64,000 nt of DNA from JAMXLO01 sp963818775 (GCA_963818775.1 CAWFUF010000033.1:1-64000), one strand, 5' to 3'. Positions 1-9,793 are shown, numbered from the stretch's first letter. Notes: a model not told the origin generated them from the letters alone. Made by a program: numbers and translations.

Positions 1-446
1 TTGCTCAGAGAGGCGCGCCCGGCGATCGCCATCTCGACCGCAACGGCCGCTGCCTTCAATGCCGATCGTGCCGCCGCCGGGCTTAGCTGCTCCGGCGGTG
101 GCGCGACAGGAGCAGCCGGCCGAACCAGCGCACCAGCACCCTCCGGCTGATAGACCTGCCGGCAACCGCCGCAGACCCACGCCAACTTGCCGGCCGCGGT
201 GCGCGTCGACTGGAATCTCCGACATCCGCAACCGCACGTGCCGCCCCAAGGATTCGACGCGCTGTGCGCCTCCTCGGCCTTCTCGCGCTCCCGTTGCTGC
301 TCCTCGGTCTCAGGACCGCCCGAGGGCATCCGGAATACCGCGTCTAGCGCTGTCTGCGGTGATGGCGGTGGCGGCCCGTCGCCACGATGCAACCCGAGCC
401 GCTCGAGCACATCAGCACCCGCGCGCTGTAGAACCTGGCGCACCAT
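1..446 (-). CDS. Partial phage-element protein with a cysteine-rich zinc-ribbon-like segment
   Basis: An open frame on the minus strand starts with ATG at 446 and runs off the left edge without a stop (about 148 codons visible). Its start overlaps the stop of the preceding gene by one base (TAATG), so the two are probably translationally coupled. Around residues 72-96 there is a CGCGC cluster followed about 17 residues later by CGGC, which looks like a zinc ribbon. The C-terminal visible part is Ala/Pro rich. I do not recognise the family. Its position after the terminase suggests a late (head or packaging) gene, which is inference from order only. Confidence 0.6.
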   Translation of the reverse strand, partial: MVRQVLQRAGADVLERLGLHRGDGPPPPSPQTALDAVFRMPSGGPETEEQQREREKAEEAHSASNPWGGTCGCGCRRFQSTRTAAGKLAWVCGGCRQVYQPEGAGALVRPAAPVAPPPEQLSPAAARSALKAAAVAVEMAIAGRASLS

Positions 447-1024
447 TAGAAGGCCCTCTTCAAACGGCCCAGCGCGCCAGGAAAGCGCTTCTCAATCGAC
501 GCCGAAGTCCGAGCCGCCTGTCCCGCACGACCACGCCGGCACACGTCTTCAATCGCCGCAGTGTCATACGCCATGATCGCACCGCCAGGCCCGGTGCCAC
601 GCGGCCGCTGGTCAGTCGCCATTGCACGATACGGCGCATCCCGCGCGCCAGTCCGCGGCACGCCACGGAACGCAGGAGGCGTATCCTGCGCAGGAGCCGC
701 CGATGGCCGCCCAGGTGGCGCGCTGGAGCCAGACATAGCCGCGTGAGCGCTAGGGCCCATCAAAATCGAAGCCAGACTGTCGACGAGATCCAAGCCCTCC
801 GGATCGTCCTGCAGTTTCTCCTGCAGCCGCTGCACAATATCCATCGCGCCCTGGTCGAGTTCCGCCGCTCGCTGCTGACCCTGCCCCGGCTGCGGCTCCT
901 GGCCAGGGGGCATCGCGTTCGTGCCCCCAGGGTCCGCGTTCACCTCCATGCCCTGATAGCCGCCGCTGCCTTGGTCAAATGCCCAGCGCCGCGTCGATTT
1001 TCCGTTTCTAACCGTCGTATGCAT
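446..1024 (-). CDS. Uncharacterised phage-element protein, 192 aa
   Basis: This is an intact minus-strand frame downstream of the terminase operon genes, with a purine-rich ribosome-binding stretch before ATG at 1024. The N-terminal third is Gly/Gln/Pro rich (a GQEPQPGQGQQR stretch), the middle has acidic helical character, and the C-terminus ends in a basic segment containing KRFPGALGRLK. No catalytic motif is visible. It ends in a one-base stop-start overlap with the next gene. Placement after the large terminase suggests a structural or assembly role, but the sequence does not show one. Confidence 0.55.
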   Translation of the reverse strand: MHTTVRNGKSTRRWAFDQGSGGYQGMEVNADPGGTNAMPPGQEPQPGQGQQRAAELDQGAMDIVQRLQEKLQDDPEGLDLVDSLASILMGPSAHAAMSGSSAPPGRPSAAPAQDTPPAFRGVPRTGARDAPYRAMATDQRPRGTGPGGAIMAYDTAAIEDVCRRGRAGQAARTSASIEKRFPGALGRLKRAF

Positions 1025-1153
1025 CTGTGCTATACCTCTCCGCAGAAAAAGATTGTGGACCTACAATCTTTTTATGGCCTCTCTCTCATGGGGTAACTCG
1101 GCGCAGCCAGGAGATTTCGGACCGTAAATCTCTCAGCGCTGAGGAAGCCCATG

Positions 1154-1801
1154 TCATAAAAATGTTCGCGCACTCAAGATCCGGTCCATGCCAGCGTTAG
1201 TCGACGCATCCGTCAGATTGCCGCGCCAGCAACCACCTCCGGCCTCGACCTCGAACGAATCGCCGACCGCACCAGTCGCCAACCGCAGGTGCGCTTTTGC
1301 TAGGGCATGCAAGTCACCAAATATCGCCGCGTCGTTCACTTCCAACCCGCGTTGATATCGCCTCGCTAGCGCATGCAACGACACGCTGACCAGCGACGGC
1401 ATCACAAACGAAAATCTGTGAGCGCCTATGTCGAGCATTAGACCAATGACCGATACACCCGCCTCATCCACCGTCCACCGCGCCGCACGAAAATCGCTCG
1501 CGCTTGCCCTCAATTGGCGAATGTGCAACGAGCGTTTCCCCAGCACCAGCTCTATCTTTGTATCAAGCAGCCCGAACGCCGGCATGCAGGCCCACTCGCG
1601 CGCTACGTCAGTCAGCTGCTCGCGTCTGGGGATCGGCGACCGCTTACTGCGCGCAACCAAGGGCGCCGCAATGTGATCGATCGCACGGGAGCACTCGACG
1701 TTCACCACCTTAAGCCTGTCGCGCATCGAACGCGCCTGCCCGAGATATTCTGGAGGGATCGGCCCTGGCCGCCAATCTGATGGTGCAAGCGCAGCACTCA
1801 T
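1154..1801 (-). CDS. Uncharacterised phage-element protein, 215 aa
   Basis: This minus-strand frame starts at ATG 1801, which overlaps the terminase stop as ATGA. An in-frame ATG at 1822 exists, but the overlap arrangement favours 1801. The N-terminus is only weakly hydrophobic. No domain is recognised. The frame is uninterrupted, unlike the terminase just upstream of it. Tight coupling to the terminase suggests it belongs to the same packaging or head transcription unit. Confidence 0.5.
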   Translation of the reverse strand: MSAALAPSDWRPGPIPPEYLGQARSMRDRLKVVNVECSRAIDHIAAPLVARSKRSPIPRREQLTDVAREWACMPAFGLLDTKIELVLGKRSLHIRQLRASASDFRAARWTVDEAGVSVIGLMLDIGAHRFSFVMPSLVSVSLHALARRYQRGLEVNDAAIFGDLHALAKAHLRLATGAVGDSFEVEAGGGCWRGNLTDASTNAGMDRILSARTFL

Positions 1802-3265
1802 CGCGAAAACCGCCCAGACCACGGGGAGACCGATGGCCGCTCAGGCCCTCGCGTCAGCGTGCGAATCGCAGCCTCGCTGATCTGCATCGGCGCGCGCCCA
1901 CCACCGACCAGCAACAGAGCGCCCATCGCGCCGTTGCAAACGTCGTCATGTCCACCTGGCGCGTGATCGATTGAGTCGTGGCCGCTTCGGGCCGTGCGGC
2001 GCTCTAATCCAACCAACTGCTGCGCCAGTCGCTTCACGTCCAGCAATTCCACGCGTCGCGAGTTCAGCAGCGGCAGGCTGTTGATGTAAATCTCGGACTT
2101 CGTGCGCTCGCTTATGTCATACGTAATACCAGCATTGCGAAATCTCTCGCGTGGCCAGTCGCCACCGTATCGGTCGCCCGTTACGCGGTTGATGCGGTAT
2201 GACTTGAGCAGGATGCTGAAGTCCACCACGACACCCTCAGGCGAACATGGCGGCCTGATCTCTCGCACCAGGTCCAGTACGGCAATGCCGCTCTTGCTCT
2301 CTCGGTGGGCAATCGCCAGCACCATTGTAGTCCGCACCACCACCTGATAGGTCAACGAATGCGGCATACTGTGTGCCTGGTATGTGTGGCAATTCGAACC
2401 TGCCGGGCATTGTGCAGCTTCGACAACATCGCGAGAGACGAAGTCGGCAAGGTCATTGCGGAATTCGGCACCATATTCGCTCGCGGCGCTTTCAGGATCG
2501 TCTTCGTAATCCTGTAGCATCTGCGCAGTGTCCATATTTGGATGCATCTCCAACGAGGTGCCGCGCCAAACCAGGACCCTGAATCATCCTTGCCAAAGTG
2601 CCGCTGAAACTGTGTGTAAAGCACGCCCGCTTTGCGATATGGGCTGCTCGCAATGATCAGCATGGCGCCGGGGATGTTAGTCAGACCAGGCCGCAATGCG
2701 CGCAGGATCTCAACGTCTGGATTTGCTGACTCCTCTGATCGCCAGAACGCGGTCTCGTCACAGAGCGCGGCAACCAGTGAGTAGCCGCGTGTCACTCGGA
2801 AGCTTGCAGTGTGGATCTCAATGACGACGTGGTTGTTAAGCGTGATCGCCTGTTCGTCTTCGCTGACGATCATCTGTGCGAGCGCCGGCACGACGTGCAG
2901 CAGGCCTGAGATGAACCGAAAGATGCTGCGCGCTTGCGATCTGGACGCAGCGATGATCGCCACCGTGCCTACTTCACCAGGCGCCAAGTGCTCGGCGTAA
3001 TCACGAAAACAAGCCAAGTAGACGGCGATCAGGGCGAGGATGCGACTTTTGCCGCCTCGGCGTGAGACGACCAGGCACGCCTCGGTAAAGGCGACCACTG
3101 GCGCTGTCAGGCGCTCGGTGTGGTGCTGATAAAGGCCGAGCGCGCCGGCATCCATGGGCAAGGCGAACAAGGCGCCAGGAAGGCACGCCAGGGCAGCCAT
3201 GAAGGGCCTTTGAAGTGGGGCGCGAATAGCTGCTGGTGGTCGAGCGCTTCAATGATGTTCAGCAC
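1798..3265 (-). pseudogene. Phage large terminase subunit (TerL), multiply frameshifted
   Basis: The large terminase is the ATPase-nuclease that packages phage DNA into the prohead. Starting from GTG 3265, the frame reads the family's N-terminal FAPHFKG and PSW..WRAFL pattern. A one-base loss near 3170 moves the following LFALPMD into another frame. The ATPase part has the deviant Walker A VSRRGGKS, Walker B LCDETAFW and coupling motif IIASSPYRK. A further shift near 2575 moves to the frame holding the nuclease end, DSIDHAPGGHDD. Between 2330 and 2355 a short compensating pair of shifts places the expected FVDLSGG in a third frame. All domains are represented, so the gene was once complete and is now non-functional, unless the shifts are assembly errors. 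Confidence 0.8.
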
Positions 3266-3269
3266 GCGC

Positions 3270-3674
3270 TCACCCGGTTGGCTTGGGGCCGGCCTGGATA
3301 TCGGCCAGGGTCACTGGGCGTTCGGAGGATGCGCCACGCAGGCCGAGCTTCAGTAGGGTGCGGCTCAGGTGACCGTTCCAGGCCAGATACTGACGACTGG
3401 CATGGTCGCTCGGCGTTACGCCTGCAAGCAGCTTTTCGTCTTGGAGCTCAAGATGCAGCGCCAGCCTCGCGCACCGGCGGATGAGTTCCTGCTGCACCCG
3501 CGACGGATTACCGCCGCAGTGCTCGGCCAGCATGTCCGAGTAGGCGGTCAGAAAGCGGCCCTCGCGACTGCGGCCATCCAGCGACCAGCCGATGGAGCCG
3601 CGATCGATCGCCCTCGAGTTCTGAGTGATCCGGCGGCGATTGGAGGCGGCGACGGCGTTGGAATGGGCGCTCAT
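3270..3674 (-). CDS. Putative small terminase subunit or terminase-linked protein
   Basis: This 134-residue frame lies directly upstream of the large terminase, five bases from its GTG start. I take ATG 3674 (MSAHSNAVAASNRRR); an in-frame ATG at 3740 would add 22 residues. It is rich in Arg, Ser and Leu helices and lacks an obvious enzyme motif. Small terminases are DNA-binding, poorly conserved and usually sit immediately before TerL, so position is the main argument. The frame appears unbroken. Confidence 0.5.
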   Translation of the reverse strand: MSAHSNAVAASNRRRITQNSRAIDRGSIGWSLDGRSREGRFLTAYSDMLAEHCGGNPSRVQQELIRRCARLALHLELQDEKLLAGVTPSDHASRQYLAWNGHLSRTLLKLGLRGASSERPVTLADIQAGPKPTG

Positions 3675-3885
3675 GTTGCCCGCATGTTGCCCCGAATCGT
3701 CAAGTGAGAGCAAGCTCCAATAATATTCCAGCGTTAACAACTGACTAGTAATCTAGAGCAGGCGGTTGCTAACCGGTAGGCCGAATGGCCAGAAGCTGAG
3801 ATCGGCGCCGCTCCTGGCGGACGCGGAGAGCGCGGAAGTATTGCGATGGGAGGTGCAAATTTCTACCTCCTCGATCTCCTCCCTC

Positions 3886-3927
3886 TGTGTCTGGTTGGTG
3901 TCCGGCTTGTGTCTGGTTGGTGTCCGG
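3886..3927. repeat. Tandem 20-bp direct repeat, 22-bp period
   Basis: Two identical 20-base copies (3886-3905 and 3908-3927) of TGTGTCTGGTTGGTGTCCGG are separated by two bases. A degenerate third copy follows at about 3974. Each contains GTGTCCGG, the core motif that recurs on the opposite strand near 4200-4300. Confidence 0.85.
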
Positions 3928-4194
3928 TTGCAGGTGGTTAATTCTGGGCTGAAAGCTGCAGAGTTCCTTGTGCATGTCTGGTAGTCCGGTTGTAGGAGGG
4001 GGGGACTTAAGCGCTGCGCGTATCGTCGCTAGACGCGCGTCGGCTTAGCTACCACTGACGACGCGTCTGGTTTGGTCCGATCGATCTCCGTAATGACTGC
4101 TGCCATAGCAGATATTCCGGTTACGTATGGAACGGCCCAGCCGATTCCATGACTTTGGGTAATGCGTCCCCGTCTCTAAGTTCCCCCCCCCTCA

Positions 4195-4303
4195 CAACCG
4201 GACAACCGCCCAAAGTGGCCGAGTTCTGCGGGTTTCCGGGGCCAGCAAGGGCTAGCAACCGGACACCCAACCGGACACGCTCAAAGTGGGCAACCGGACA
4301 CAG
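4195..4303. repeat. Inverted copies of the GTGTCCGGTTG motif
   Basis: Four copies of CAACCGGACAC or near matches (about 4197, 4257, 4267 and 4290) are the reverse complement of the motif at 3899-3930. The whole gap is therefore flanked by oppositely oriented motif clusters. This could be a replication or regulatory site of the element, or relics of a repetitive C-terminus of the broken primase. Confidence 0.6.
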
Positions 4304-4319
4304 GAGTGACAGGCGGCTC

Positions 4320-6413
4320 TCAGGCTGGGGGAAGATGGCGCGCGAAGGCGTCGAGAAAGTGGATAAGGATGTATCCACTTTGCCGTGCGTCGCGTGGTCC
4401 GACTTTGTGGGGAATGACTTTGAACGGCGCGAGCATCCTGGCTAACCGGTTCTGAGTTATTGGCTTGGCAGCTCGGCCGAACTCGGCCCATGGGCGTCCG
4501 TCGAGCTTAACCAGGCTATTTACCAGGTCGGCGGACGTGATGGTGGCGCCTTCGACGAGATCGATGGTCACGCCCTTCGCGTCGGAAAACACGAAGCGGA
4601 TATCCGCCAACAGTTTGACGCCCAGGGTTTCGGTGCCGTCATCAGTGATGATTAGGGCGTCTGCCGTCTTGCGGACAAGTTCGGGCCAAGTACCACCGGC
4701 GATGTCGGCGATGACGAACAGGGGGCGCCAGTTGTCTGCCTGCCGGTTGAAAAGTTCGCCCATGTCGGGATCTGTGTCGGCTAGTTGCGCCTCGTGGTCT
4801 AGCGCCCAACGGACGATTTGCGGGCGAGCGCGGCAGCGTCGGCGCGAACGTCCTTGGTGATTGGCGAAGGTAGTTCCGCCTTCAGTGCGCGCTTCATAGG
4901 GATGGTGATGGACCTGTCGGCGATAGTGCCGGGGAGGTCGCCGATGCCTGCGATGGCGATGGTCCGAAGACCGAGAACATGCGCGGCGTGTGATCATCGC
5001 CGACTGTGCGTAGGATTTGACCGCCGCGCTTGTGTCCGGCGTTGACGATACCGCGCAGCTCCTCGGCTTCGTTGAGGAAGGTGTCAGCCTCATCGAGTAG
5101 CAGTGTGGGCTTGGCCATTTCGATGGCGCGGAACATGCGGCGGTGGTCACATTCGCGGCAGGCAGCGCGCGGCAACACACCATTTCGAGCAGGTCGAGCA
5201 CCGTAGTTTTACCGCTGTTCTTGACGATGCCGCGCACGTGCAGCCGTGGAGAATGTGTGAATGCCTCGAAGGTATGGGTGTGCATGGTCCAGAGCGCGAG
5301 TGCGTGTGGCGCGCCCCTTGGCAGGAACGCATGCTTGGCGAAGAAGTCTCTAAGATCGGCGAGCAGCTGCGCGCCGTTCACTGGCTCAGGCCATGGTTCT
5401 GGAACGGGGAGGTTGAGCGGGCGCCCTTGTTGGTCGTCTTGGGCGTCGTCTGCGCCGCGTGCTTGAGCCACCATCTTATCGAGAAAGCTCGCCCGCACCT
5501 TCAGCCGCTTGGCTTCGTCCTGGCGGACCAGTTCGTAGCGGGTAACGGGCAGAGCGGCGAGCCTGGCAATGGCGGTTTCTAGATCGTCCTCGTGGTGTGG
5601 CGGGTCTGGTTGTTCTGGTTGAACGAGGGCTTCGACTAGTTCATCGAGCCTCTCCCGCGTGCCGCCGGCCGCGATCCAGTCGGCGACGTCGCCTTTCTCC
5701 GGTAGGTCGGGCAGCGTGAGCGTTCGGACCTGCTTGGCAATACCATTGAGTGACTTTGCGACCATCGCCGCGTGCTGCCGTCCTGGGTCGTCGTTGTCCG
5801 GCAGGATGACTGCGTCGAGGCCGCGGATAGGATCGGCGTACTCGTTGCGCCATTTATTGGCGCCACCTGGTGAACACGTTGCAATTAGCCCGAGCGCTAC
5901 CAGACCGTCGGCCGCCTTCTCGCCCTCGACCACATAAATACGGCTGCCTGGCGCGAGGCTAGCAATCGCTGGCAGGCGGTAGAGGACTCGCTGGATGTTC
6001 TTCATGTTCCAGAGCCAGCCGCCGTTGCCGTCGGAACGGCGCTGACGAAAGTCCTTCGGTGCGAACCTTACCACCTGGAACAGCGGGTCACCGTTCGCGG
6101 CGACATAGTCGTAGGTCGCGACTATCGTCGCCTTCTGTTTCGGCTTCTCGATGTGGCCCTGGGCCTGTAGCCAAGCCAGGGCGTCGGATTTGTCGAGGTT
6201 CTTGCGGATCTGAACGAAGTCCAGGACCCCTCCCCCGATACCGGCCTCGTGGTCGTAGAATGTTCCGGCGCCCAGATCTACGGATAGGCTACCTCGGGTG
6301 CCGAAGCGCAGTTCGCCCTTCATGTGGTTGTGCTCTGTCGGATCACCCAGTATGGCGCGTGCCACTGGCCCCATGGCGCGGGCGAATTCATTCGATCCGG
6401 TTGCGGCGCTCAC
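4320..6413 (-). pseudogene. Phage primase/NTPase (TOPRIM plus DUF3631), frameshifted
   Basis: The product would start replication of the element. The start GTG 6413 overlaps the previous stop as GTGA. The N-terminal half is intact, with a TOPRIM-like region (YVVEGEKAADGL and ILPDNDDPGR). Next comes a P-loop-like NSGKTT. The expected continuation, the DUF3631 core TLLLDEADTFL and IVNAGHKRGG, lies in a second frame from about 5140 to 4965. The segment AGIGDLPGTIADRS lies in a third frame near 4930-4970. The C-terminal part returns to the first frame by about 4810 (IVRWALDHEA). At least three shifts are therefore needed to rebuild one protein. The 734-residue open frame visible over this interval includes out-of-frame translation and should not be taken as a working protein. 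Confidence 0.8.
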
Positions 6414-6784
6414 AGGTGACACCCGGCCGCGCGCAGCCGTGTGGCGATCGTCGTCAGCCGGGTCTGCTGTTTCGGAGACAGGTACGGGAACCTGCCCAAG
6501 CCGCCGATGAACTCGGCCTCCCATTTGTCCAACAGCAGGGGATACCTGGCGCAGCTGGCGGCCAGCTCGCGCCAGGCGTGCGGCTCAGATTGACGTGGAG
6601 ATGCTGGTGCAGGAGTGGTGACGTCGCCGCTCAGCAGTACGTCGTCCCAAGTCACGCCCAGCTCCGTCCTCACAATCTGGTCGGCCTTCCGAGCCGCGGT
6701 CAGCGACTCATTGTCGAAGGGGCTTCGGATCATGCCGAGAACCTTCGACAGCCGGATCCGGTGCGCGGTCGTGATGGCGTTCAT
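6410..6784 (-). CDS. Small phage-element protein, 124 aa
   Basis: This is an intact frame in a chain of stop-start overlaps: its ATG at 6784 overlaps the previous stop and its stop overlaps the primase GTG. It is a soluble, mixed-charge protein without recognised motifs. Its position directly before the primase suggests a replication accessory protein, by context only. Confidence 0.6.
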   Translation of the reverse strand: MNAITTAHRIRLSKVLGMIRSPFDNESLTAARKADQIVRTELGVTWDDVLLSGDVTTPAPASPRQSEPHAWRELAASCARYPLLLDKWEAEFIGGLGRFPYLSPKQQTRLTTIATRLRAAGCHL

Positions 6785-7002
6785 CCCCGTCCGCCCCGCC
6801 GCAGTGTCGCTGCGTCGAAATGGATGGTTTCGCCGGTGCCCATGATGAGAGTTGCGCCGCCGATGGTCTCGTCCGCCTCCACCATCGCCGCGACGGATCG
6901 AACGAGGCCGTCTCGATCAAGGGCCACGATGATATTGCCATCGTCCACACGGTGGCGTTTCTTGGCCGCGGCCGCGGCCGCGCGGCGCTGCTGCCGGTTC
7001 AT
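6781..7002 (-). CDS. Small phage-element protein, 73 aa
   Basis: A short frame starts at ATG 7002 (ATGA overlap with the upstream gene) and ends at 6781 (ATGA overlap with the next). The N-terminus is strongly basic and Ala rich (MNRQQRRAAAAAAKKR), followed by a beta-rich acidic region. The regular overlaps on both sides support it as a real gene. Function unknown. Confidence 0.6.
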   Translation of the reverse strand: MNRQQRRAAAAAAKKRHRVDDGNIIVALDRDGLVRSVAAMVEADETIGGATLIMGTGETIHFDAATLRRGGRG

Positions 7003-7280
7003 CGGCCAGAGCTCGGCCGCCCCTCCGCGGCGAGCGCGTCCGCCTCCGCGAAGGTCCGCTCAGCCTCTCGCCGAAGTCGCACGACGCAGTAACGAATTGC
7101 AGCGGCGGTCCAGGCCTCGTCCGTGAGGCGGCCTTGCGCAGAAACACCGGTGACGGCGTCTTGCGCAAGCTTGTCCAGTTCAGTGCGCCGCTCTTCGTCG
7201 GGAGGTTCCGGTGAGGTTTGGCAGAGCGCCTGGAAGACCGTGTCCTTGATCTCGGTAATCCGGGGGGTGTTGTCGTTCAT
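6999..7280 (-). CDS. Small phage-element protein, 93 aa
   Basis: This is the first gene of the overlapping cluster that leads into the primase. It is a helical, Glu/Arg-rich protein with the pattern RREAERTFAEADALAAE near its C-terminus. No family is recognised. About 120 bases separate it from the AlpA-like pseudogene, so a promoter for the replication cluster may lie there. Confidence 0.55.
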   Translation of the reverse strand: MNDNTPRITEIKDTVFQALCQTSPEPPDEERRTELDKLAQDAVTGVSAQGRLTDEAWTAAAIRYCVVRLRREAERTFAEADALAAEGRPSSGR

Positions 7281-7402
7281 GTCTCGCGTCCTTCGCGGGG
7301 ACGCGGCGCTTGCGGACGGCCCCGGCTCGGACTAAACTGACAGTGTCGTCGTCGCTGTCGATTTATTCGAACCGACGGTACGCGCCAGCGTCCGGGGTTG
7401 TG

Positions 7403-7616
7403 CTATGCGGCCTTCGTGTCGCGCTGCGCCACGCGGCGCGCGATCCAGGCGTCAATCTCAGCTTCAATGACGGAGCCGCCCTGGTCCTACTTGCACCGGG
7501 GCAGGAAAGAGCTTCCCATCGACGAGCCGTTCGATGTGGCGCCGCGTGTAGGGGACACGTTTTGCCTCAATCACCTCTCTGTAGGTGAGTAGACGCACGG
7601 GCGGTTCAGTTGGCAT
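7403..7616 (-). pseudogene. AlpA-like helix-turn-helix regulator, one-base frameshift
   Basis: From ATG 7616 the frame reads LLTYREVIEAKRVPYTRRHI and then ERLVDGKLFPAPVQVGPG, the usual beginning of AlpA/excisionase-type DNA-binding proteins of integrated elements. One extra G in the run near 7490 throws the frame into a stop. Removing it restores GSVIEAEIDAWIARRVAQ and a natural stop at 7403, giving about 70 residues. AlpA proteins control excision genes. Here the gene lies between the integrase and the replication cluster, the usual place. Confidence 0.75.
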
Positions 7617-7715
7617 GGCTTCCTCGCGTCGCGTTATGTCGCGGCGTTAGGAATGGCTTCGGCTGTAAGGCGTTGCTATAGCGACAGGAGCACCCGGCGT
7701 TTGTCGCGGCGACAA

Positions 7716-8330
7716 TCAGTCCGCGGCAATGTCGCCATTGACTTTCCGCTGAAAGTGTCTGGCGACCTGGCCAAACGTCAACTCGTCGCCGGTAATGAGC
7801 GGCATAACTGCCATGACGAAGCGATAGCTTGCCGCGACAGCCCGTCCAGGCAGGCCGGACCAAACCGCTCCTTCAATGGGCCGGCATAAGGCCACCATTT
7901 TTCTATCGGCTTCGCGAGCAGTTCCGGAGCGAAACAGCATCGCGGCATTATCGATGCGCCGCACGACGTGATCCAGCTCATCCAGGAGCCTGATGGTCAG
8001 ATATGCCTGATGCGCAGCAACAAAGTTGACCTCCGACGTCAGTAATTGCTGTCCCTCAACTAACTCACCACGTAGCGGAGGGAGGACTTCGGAGATAACG
8101 CAAAGCGCTCCGGCAAGCCGCCTTCGCAATTCAGATCCCCTTTTGCCCCCGCCGCGCTCAAAATTGAACTCCGCTCTGAACTTGAACACCAAGGCAGAGA
8201 GTTCAGCAAGCGCAGGGTCATCGCTCTTTATCTTCTTGTCATTCCTTTGGACAATCTGTTCCTTCTCGATCAGATCAAACATCAAATCCGGCGTGATTTC
8301 ATCTGAGGACGGTTTCTGCATGTCCGTCAC
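7716..8330 (-). CDS. Uncharacterised phage-element protein, 204 aa
   Basis: An intact frame with ATG at 8330 lies between the integrase and the AlpA-like gene. It is mainly helical with many charged residues (KEQIVQRNDKKIKSDDPALAEL near the start). It lacks membrane segments and recognisable catalytic motifs. The codon pattern is less GC-extreme than in neighbouring host genes. Its place between integrase and regulator is typical of element-specific accessory genes. Function unknown. Confidence 0.6.
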   Translation of the reverse strand: MTDMQKPSSDEITPDLMFDLIEKEQIVQRNDKKIKSDDPALAELSALVFKFRAEFNFERGGGKRGSELRRRLAGALCVISEVLPPLRGELVEGQQLLTSEVNFVAAHQAYLTIRLLDELDHVVRRIDNAAMLFRSGTAREADRKMVALCRPIEGAVWSGLPGRAVAASYRFVMAVMPLITGDELTFGQVARHFQRKVNGDIAAD

Positions 8331-8398
8331 GCCGTGGCTTGCTTATTTCGCGTCGCGCTCGCGCAGCGCTCAGATCTGCAATCTCCGCCGCCATCGGT

Positions 8399-9642
8399 TT
8401 AAATCCCCTGCAGCCGCGCCTCCCACAGTTCGAAACCGCGGCGCTTTTCGTCCAAATAGGCATGCTGTCGTAGACCTTGTGTAGTCCCGGCCTTGCGTGC
8501 GCGATCACCAGCTCGCGCACCATGTCCTCCACCGGAAGCGCGCTCAGATGCGTCCGCATGGTCCGCCGCAGATCGTGGAACTTCCAGCCGGTCAACACCG
8601 CTCAGCTTGTCAATCCGCGCCTTCGCCTTGCTGAAGCCGTTGACTGCCTTGGCACCGTCCGTCGTGGTGAACACGAAGTCGCCGCCGTGAAGCGCGGCAG
8701 CGCGCGCAGCAGTGCCAGTGCCTCGGCGCAAGGGGCACCTGGTGCGCACGGTCCCCTTTCATGCGAACGGCCGGAACCGTCCATAGCTTTCTGGTCGAAG
8801 TCGATCTCCGACCAGGACAGATCGGCCACCTCGCGCTCGCGCTGTCCGGTCAGGATCAGCAGCCGGATCAGGGGCCCGTAGGGGAAGCCCATGCGCGGTC
8901 TGGCTCTCGCGCAGTCCGCCGGCGGGCGTCCGCAAGGGCCTCGGCATCGGTTGGGCCGTTAGCAGCCTTCCAGATCGCTCTAAGCTCGCGGTCCTCCGCA
9001 ACGGTCCGGAGCGTCCTTGCCGATCAGATCCTCGGGGCTCAGGCTCAACCGGCGACGCGGTAATGCCGAACTCATGCGTGCCGATCGCCCAATTGAACAG
9101 GCGCCGGAGGTAGCCCAGCGCGTTGTGCGCCTGGCCGGGGCTCCCCGCTTCACGATGGCACGGATGGCCGCGGCGCGGCTTCCTCCGGCATGATGTCGAT
9201 AACAGGCCGGGGACCCCAGCGCTTCACAAATTCGTCCTGGATGATCCGGCGCGCCTCCGTGGCCTTTGCGAGCCCGCTGCGTGCCGATCGAGGAATTCCG
9301 TGCCGCCAATGGCGAAGGTGTTGGCCGCTTGCGCCGCTCTCGGCCGCGCGCTCGCGGGCCTCCTCGACCTTCGGATCGAGCCCCTTTTGATCAGCGCCAA
9401 CCAACCCCGCGCCTTGACGCGCGCCTGATCGAGTGTGATCGCGCCATAGTCACCGAGGGCCCGGCGGGTCGGGTTCTTCGGGTTGAGCGGGTAGCGGGCG
9501 ATCAGAACGAAGGACTTGTGCCCGACGTCGGTGACCCGCAGCGCAAGCCCCGGAACGAGAGCGTCCGGGTAATCTTTTCGCCGGCCTTGGGTCGCCGCGC
9601 CAGAGAGCGGATGAAGCGCTCGGTAAGAGTGATTCGGGCCAT
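8399..9642 (-). pseudogene. Tyrosine-type integrase, degraded by at least five frameshifts
   Basis: This would be the site-specific recombinase of the element. From ATG 9642 it begins MARITLTERFIRSL, then continues in other frames with the DUF4102-type N-terminal arm-binding region (LALRVTDVGHKSFVL and RRALGDYGAITLDQAR) and the core-binding part (KATEARRIIQDEFVKRWGP). The catalytic Arg region (LILTGQREREVADLSW) follows, then HDLRRTMRTHL and the C-terminal HARPGLHKVYD with the nucleophile Tyr, ending HAYLDEKRRGFELWEARL. These pieces fall in all three minus frames in the correct order, so the gene is complete in content but inactivated. Its 5' end points at the tRNA-Asn fragment 150 bases away, as expected for an integrase next to its attachment site. 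Confidence 0.88.
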
Positions 9643-9793
9643 CGCCGATTGCTCCACCACGGGGCAACATCGGGGCAACAATTCTTGGCGTTGCCCCGTG
9701 TTGCATGGTGGTCGCATAGAGAGGGCGAAAAAACAACGGTTTTCTAGGGACCGAGCGGTAAAATGTTGCCCCGTGTCGCCTTAGGGAGCAACG

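Larger units (their letters stand above)
3675..4319. other. Non-coding gap in the prophage with iteron-like repeats
   Basis: About 645 bases lie between the putative small terminase and the end of the primase gene, with no convincing gene on either strand. The gap carries a tandem repeat and several copies of an 11-base motif in opposite orientations at its two ends (see the repeat entries). Short frames here are low-complexity and read through the repeats. Confidence 0.6.

Noticed and set aside
59..1096. Long plus-strand open frame (345 codons)
   Set aside because: It is antisense to three overlapping minus-strand genes with proper stop-start coupling, and its product is Arg/Pro-rich low-complexity sequence.
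4894..5178. Separate small ATPase gene
   Set aside because: Its DEADTFL segment is the middle of the frameshifted primase/DUF3631 gene, in correct order with the flanking pieces.
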